A stretch of 64,000 nt of DNA from NCBI GenBank assembly GCA_014526335.1, contig JACTAT010000025.1, positions 864,436 to 928,435 of the forward strand, read 5' to 3'. The DNA comes from Chrysaora quinquecirrha. Taxonomy: Eukaryota > Cnidaria > Scyphozoa > Semaeostomeae > Pelagiidae. The position numbers and the translations under genes are program-made. This document shows positions 40,001-46,000 of this stretch, piece by piece; within the stretch, counting starts at the first letter, position 1, and each line of letters opens with the position of its first letter. The notes beneath the pieces were generated by a model, which worked only from the letters and a program-made list of their open reading frames with translations, made no database searches and was not told the DNA's origin.

Positions 40001-43000
40001 AGGAGGCATTGAAGACAAAGCTTCATTGATGCAGGTATAAACTATAAGCACATTAATTTCAAAGACATACCACTTCTGTCCTTCGCAGTGGCTGGCGCTT
40101 TACGTTTAGGATTTTTTTTAATTCCAGCTGTTTTCTTTTGTTTAACTGGTTCTGGCTGAGCTGTTTCAGGCTTCGCAACTTCGTTATCACTGTCATCTGG
40201 CAACAAGATAATATGTATCAAATACTGCACCCCAATATAAAAACATTTTTCAGATGAATCTCATGGACTAACATACTGGGAGGCACAGAGATCAATTAAA
40301 ATGTACAGTATTGTATACGACACAGACAAGATCTTAGAAGTATGATCCACATCTTATCAGAAAATCCATTCGAGATTGTGCATTCTTCAAAACGGGGAGG
40401 AAATGCCAAGTGGGAGTGCATTGGCATCATCGTTCTTAGGAAATGTAGGAAGCTAAGGGGAAAACAACGGCTGAAATACTTGACGAGTTTGAGCACATTG
40501 ATGGTAGAACGTGTACAAGAAGGAGAGAGGGAGTTTGACAGACCAAGAACTACTGAAGAAATCCAAGGATAGGGAGCTAGCCCTTTACCCCCTACGGTTG
40601 CCATTTGGCAGCATATCATTTAATTCAATTCCAGTTCTCCTGGTTCCGTCTAATAGCATTGTCTTATGTGTTTTTACGAAGACAAACACAAGAAGAACGG
40701 ATAAAATGGTCGCCAATCGTTTAGTCAAACGCAATGTCGGCCCAAGTGCAAAATCGAAGCCCAAAAATTGAAAGGTTGTCATTAAGAGGGCAATGCTATT
40801 CGGGGTTGTCCAATGGGGAGCAAAATAATTAAAAATCGCCCACGTCCCACAAACCAAAGTGCTTTCCTATTTTGTTATGTACAAGCCCAATTCTTTTTAA
40901 TTTGGAAATTTAGTGAGATATGAAGAGTGTTTCGAAATTTGGGAAGAGAAGGGAAACTAAAAAGAGAAAGAGAGAAAGAAGTTATACGTGGGTAATACCG
41001 GTAGGAGCCTAAACGATTATTGCTTGATTACCTGATGGTTCCATTTGTAATTCTGCCAACATACTTTTGGCTTCTTCCGGAAGGTCCTCGTGCATACTTA
41101 AATCTTTACTAAGATTCTTCAGATCTTCATTATCGTCCTCTTTATCCGTTTTCATTTCTGTGTCTTCATCTTGAATCGGTGTATGTGTTCTGCTGTCACT
41201 TTTATCATTACTGGTACTCTGCTTCGTCTGTGTAGCTTCGCTGGAATCTTAAAGATACAAATAATAACATCAATAATATACATCGTCATATGAGATATTG
41301 CTTGCAAAATCAAGTGAAAGTAGAACTAGATTCCTTGCATTTGAAATTTATGCAACGCTAAATAGTCTGGAACTATCGTTTAAGAAAGATAATTTTTAAG
41401 AAAAGCATGTTAACCATGATCTTTAGATAATCAATCCCCTCATTCATGTTTTTGGTTGCTTTCACAGCTTTAGCCTATGTTCTTGTGAGGGCAAGAACAG
41501 GCCAATATTGTCAACCTTAACCCTATCTTAACTGGGAGCCCCCCACCAAACTTTTGATTGTCATACCCCAAAGCTAAGAATGTTCTAAAACGCCGAGGTT
41601 GGATAGGGTTAAGTTTTCTAACTAGTGCCGGAGAATGATATAAAAATTGGTTCATAAAAAGTACCAAAAAGCTCTGGACAAATGAAAATATAATCATGAC
41701 TATTTCATTGTTACCTTGTGTTATTTTGGACCGATTACTTTTCGATAAACAGTAGCATACTTAATAGTTTTTCTCGTCTCACACACCTCCATAGAAAAGT
41801 GAAGCGGGAATGGCACTGTGTTTTGAATACCAATCAACTGGTAGGATACAGTGGGGACTTATATTATTAATTGAAGAGAATAATTTTATTGGTCATCCCG
41901 CTGTATCCCATGAGCTGAATTGTGTTCAAAACACGATACCATTCTAGCTTCATTTTTCTGATTGGTGCATTTCAATCCGCATCTACGAATAAATTCCGCC
42001 TTAGTTGATTGTTTCGGTCTGTTCCTGACGTTCATACTCTGAGGAGTGTCGGACGAAAAAAGCTTTTAAGTATGTCCAAAGATGCTTACCCTCTTTCTCG
42101 CAATGTTGAAATTTTGTACTTTTCAAAAACTATATACAGTAACACGGTAACACATTGTTTTTCGAGCAGGACAGGCCCCAAAAAAATTCTAAAAACTTTA
42201 ATCTTCACCTTGTGTTATTTTGGAAGCAGTAGACATCTCCCTGCTTTCACTGTCGCTTATTTTCCTGACTTCAGAAGGAAAAACATCATCAGTCCTGGTT
42301 TCATTATCACTCTCAATCTTCTCCACTACAGGTTTTCTCTCCTTGCTTGTTTTGATAGTGCCAAGTGCCTTCTTAACTGCCTCTTGTCCTAATCTCCATG
42401 ATGTTGTAGTTATCGATGGCATAGGCTTTCTCTGGGCCACGATGCGCTGCATTTTTCCTACAAAAGAAAAACAAAATTTCGATAAAAAGCGGAAATATCG
42501 TAAGGCATATTTAAAAGCTTTTTTTCGTCTGAACCTCGTCAGAGGAAGAAGGAAGACGGTTCGGCAGATGTCGCAGAGGTTTGCAATAGTGAATTCGAAA
42601 CGAATTTGAAATGCATTCGAATCTGCTAAAGAGCTTGTAATGTTTTGTGTTTAACCACAGGAAGCCCAATCTAGAAGACGTTACATAACATAGCATTAAA
42701 TTGAATTGCATTTGTGTTACGTTACGAGCACTGAGGTGAATTGCTTATAGGCTGACTAGGAAAAGCCTTGAGCGCAAGGCCCTGGCCAAACGATCAAACA
42801 TTGTTGGTCAAACATTTGAAATTTGCTTTACAACAAATGTTTGACAGTTTGGCCACAATGAAAAACATTGCTTGACAAGCAAAAGTAACAAAATTTGTGG
42901 CGTGATGTTTTTGAAAAGCTCAAAAACATTTTTTGCTTGACACAAACAAAAAACGTTAGACGAGCAATGTTTTTGGGCGTAGCCAAACGGTCAAACATTT

Positions 43001-46000
43001 TGCTTGACAAGCAAATTTCAAATGTTGGACCAACAATGTTTGATCGTTTGGCCAGGGCTAAAACAACATACATTACAAACGGATTTCTCTCTTACCGGGT
43101 GAATTTTTTCCGGTTTTCTTTGCTGTTTTCTTATTACCCGGCAAATTTGACTTCGGACCGGGTACATTTTGCGTTTGTAAGCTACCAACTCGTTCTTTTC
43201 GTTGTTGATGGGTGACAAGTTTCCGGCTTTGGATATCAGCAAGTCGGGTCGTCTGTGCGATTCTGTCTTTGGCTTCCGGTAGATTGAACCCTAGAGTATG
43301 AAATAGACGAGTTTTCAGGTTGATAGCAATCTAAAGTTCTGTCAGATCTATGTAAATGTAACCCAGTTTGTCCTTAACAAGAAAATTGCTAACAAACAAT
43401 ATACTGCGGTATGCCACTTGTGGCAAAATCCACCTGGTCCAGCACTGATCCAAATAGTTAACAAGATCTTTACCTTTGTAAGTATGCAGTGGCATTGCAG
43501 TATATGATGCAAACTTAAAGATCGCCCCACCCCCTGAAAACCCTACACGAACACATTTACTAAACAAATGATAAGACATTATTTTAGGGGGTTACAGCTG
43601 AAGTGATTTTTACCTTTGTATGCAGGGGCACTTGACATTGAAGCAACCTTTCGCTTCATTGGCTCTCTGAATGTTGTTTCTTTAGCAATGACTGGGTCCG
43701 CTTCTCCATGGCTGACTTTTGCTGCGAATGGTGCTACAGACAAACATGAAAAAGATGGATTTGAGCAAAGAAACCAGTCGCACTATGTACAATTGAGCAA
43801 AAAACCCGCCACACTATGGCCCCATTTATACTATACAGGATAGCTATCGTTGCATCTTGATTTTCATATCGGATAGGCCCATTTGCACTATACCAGATAG
43901 CCAGGACAATAGAAAATTTCAACAGTTAATTCCCTCTCACAAAAGAAAGTCAATTATATCTGGAGCGGAGTGATTTTCATATCACCTACAAAATGGAGTA
44001 AAAATCACTCCAATTTTCGGAGCACTTCGTATTGAATAGCTCTGGCATAATGTAAACACCAACCCTATCCGATACAAAAATCAAGACGCTCCGAAAGCTA
44101 TCTGGTATAGTGTAAAAGGGGCCTATGTTAGGTTACTAACACTGTTCTTTTAGCATAACGTGAAAGTTTTCATACCTTGCAACTCAGGTGAATGAAGGTT
44201 TTCTTTTTGTTGTTGAATTTTCTTTCTTAGCCTTGCCAGACTTCCTAAAAGATATTAAATGGCATTATGAAAAACATTTGTCATCAAGTTTCCTTCTGAT
44301 TAGTTAAATGCTTACTTTCTCAATATTCACTTGCTCTAAAACAAATTTCAATTTCACCCATCTTGAAGATGTTTTTATTGCAGTTATTCAATGTCAAACG
44401 ATCAAATGTTGTTTGTCAAATGTTGCTTATCAAACAATGTTTTAAGCGTTTTACCAGGTTGCAAACATTTCTTGATAAGCAAAAATATTTTTTCCAATGT
44501 TTTTGAGAAAGTTTAAGGCATATGTTTTTATCTTGAAGCAATAAAATATTTTGGATGAGAAATGTTTTGTGACATGGCTGAACACTGGGATATCTTGCTT
44601 GTAAGCAAATTTTAAGACATTAGGTACTGAAGCTTTCTAATTTTGCATTCATTTCCTAAGTTTCCTCAATGCCTGCAGGAGGGGAAAGTGACTTATTGCA
44701 GCATTTATAGTATATTTGTACCAGAGAATATCACTCTGTCTTTGAGAGTATGGTTTTCTTTTTGTGGCTCACCCCAAACAATGCTTTGTCGAACATTTGA
44801 AATTAGCAGCGAATTTGAAATGGAAATTCTACAGAGGTGTCAGAAGAAAGGCAGTGGGGCAGTGGGGGAACCACCCCTTCTGCCCCTGTGCATTCAAATT
44901 TTCCAGCCTTGTAAATTTAAGTTGTATTCTACAAAAAGGTGACTTGAATTGAATTAGTATTTTCGTTACTCACCACTGTCTCTGATACTATCACCAAGTG
45001 ACTTTCCACCAATTGAGGAATTCAACTTTGGAATAACAGGGCTTCTAAGTCTTTCACTAAACAGATTATCATCAGGGTCATATTGAAAATCAAGCTCATA
45101 CTGTTCTTTAGCTGATCTTGGCGATCTTTCACCAAATAGAGGATGTCTTCTTGGTCTTAAGGGATCTCTATCAGCAATCAATAAATCATCAACATCTTCA
45201 GATTCTTGGTATTTTATTTCTGGGTTTAGATTCAATTGAACTTTTCCTCTTTTTCTGTCACTGTATTTTCTACGCATTTTGGTATTATTTGCTTTATTAT
45301 CGGCATTGTATCCGTCATCAGGGTAGTAATTCTTTGCTTTTGTTATTCTCCTGTCAACAGTGTCCAACTGCAAAGAAAATAAATATGTAAATCAAATAAA
45401 TAGTAAAAATAAATAAATTGGTAGAAAACTATGTGACTGAAGAAAAGTTTTCCTACACACCCCAAGGTTTTGCGTCACAGTGCAATGCACATACAAAGAA
45501 AGCAAGTAAAAATTTTGGGTCAGGGGAATATCTAAAGTCAAGGCCCTCAAGACAGTCGGAAAATGCTCTTATTTGAAATCTTTTTAGTCATGCCCCCCCC
45601 CCAGCGATTTTGAAGAACTCGAAAATCAAGACTTGACAAAAGCTTTTCAAAATGCTTTTCAAAAAGCTTGTCTGTCTGATACTCTTCATAGTATAAAAGG
45701 TAAGAAATGACCCAAACAATTAGTTGTGTGTGGGGAAATACAAAACACAGTGTGGATGGAAATTAGCCAATCAGAGAAGACTATATAAAAACACTTACAT
45801 TTTCTTTGGTGCTTGCAGCATGACCCCAGGCATTCTCCAATGCTAAAAATTCACAAAAAGTAAAATACAGATAGTTATATGAACCTTAGGTGGGAGTGCA
45901 GGCAAACTACCAAAGAGCAATAACAATAGTAATAACACTGATTATCTTGAGTTGTAAACAATGACTACACAATCTTCTGTTTAACCTTTTGTTTATTGAA

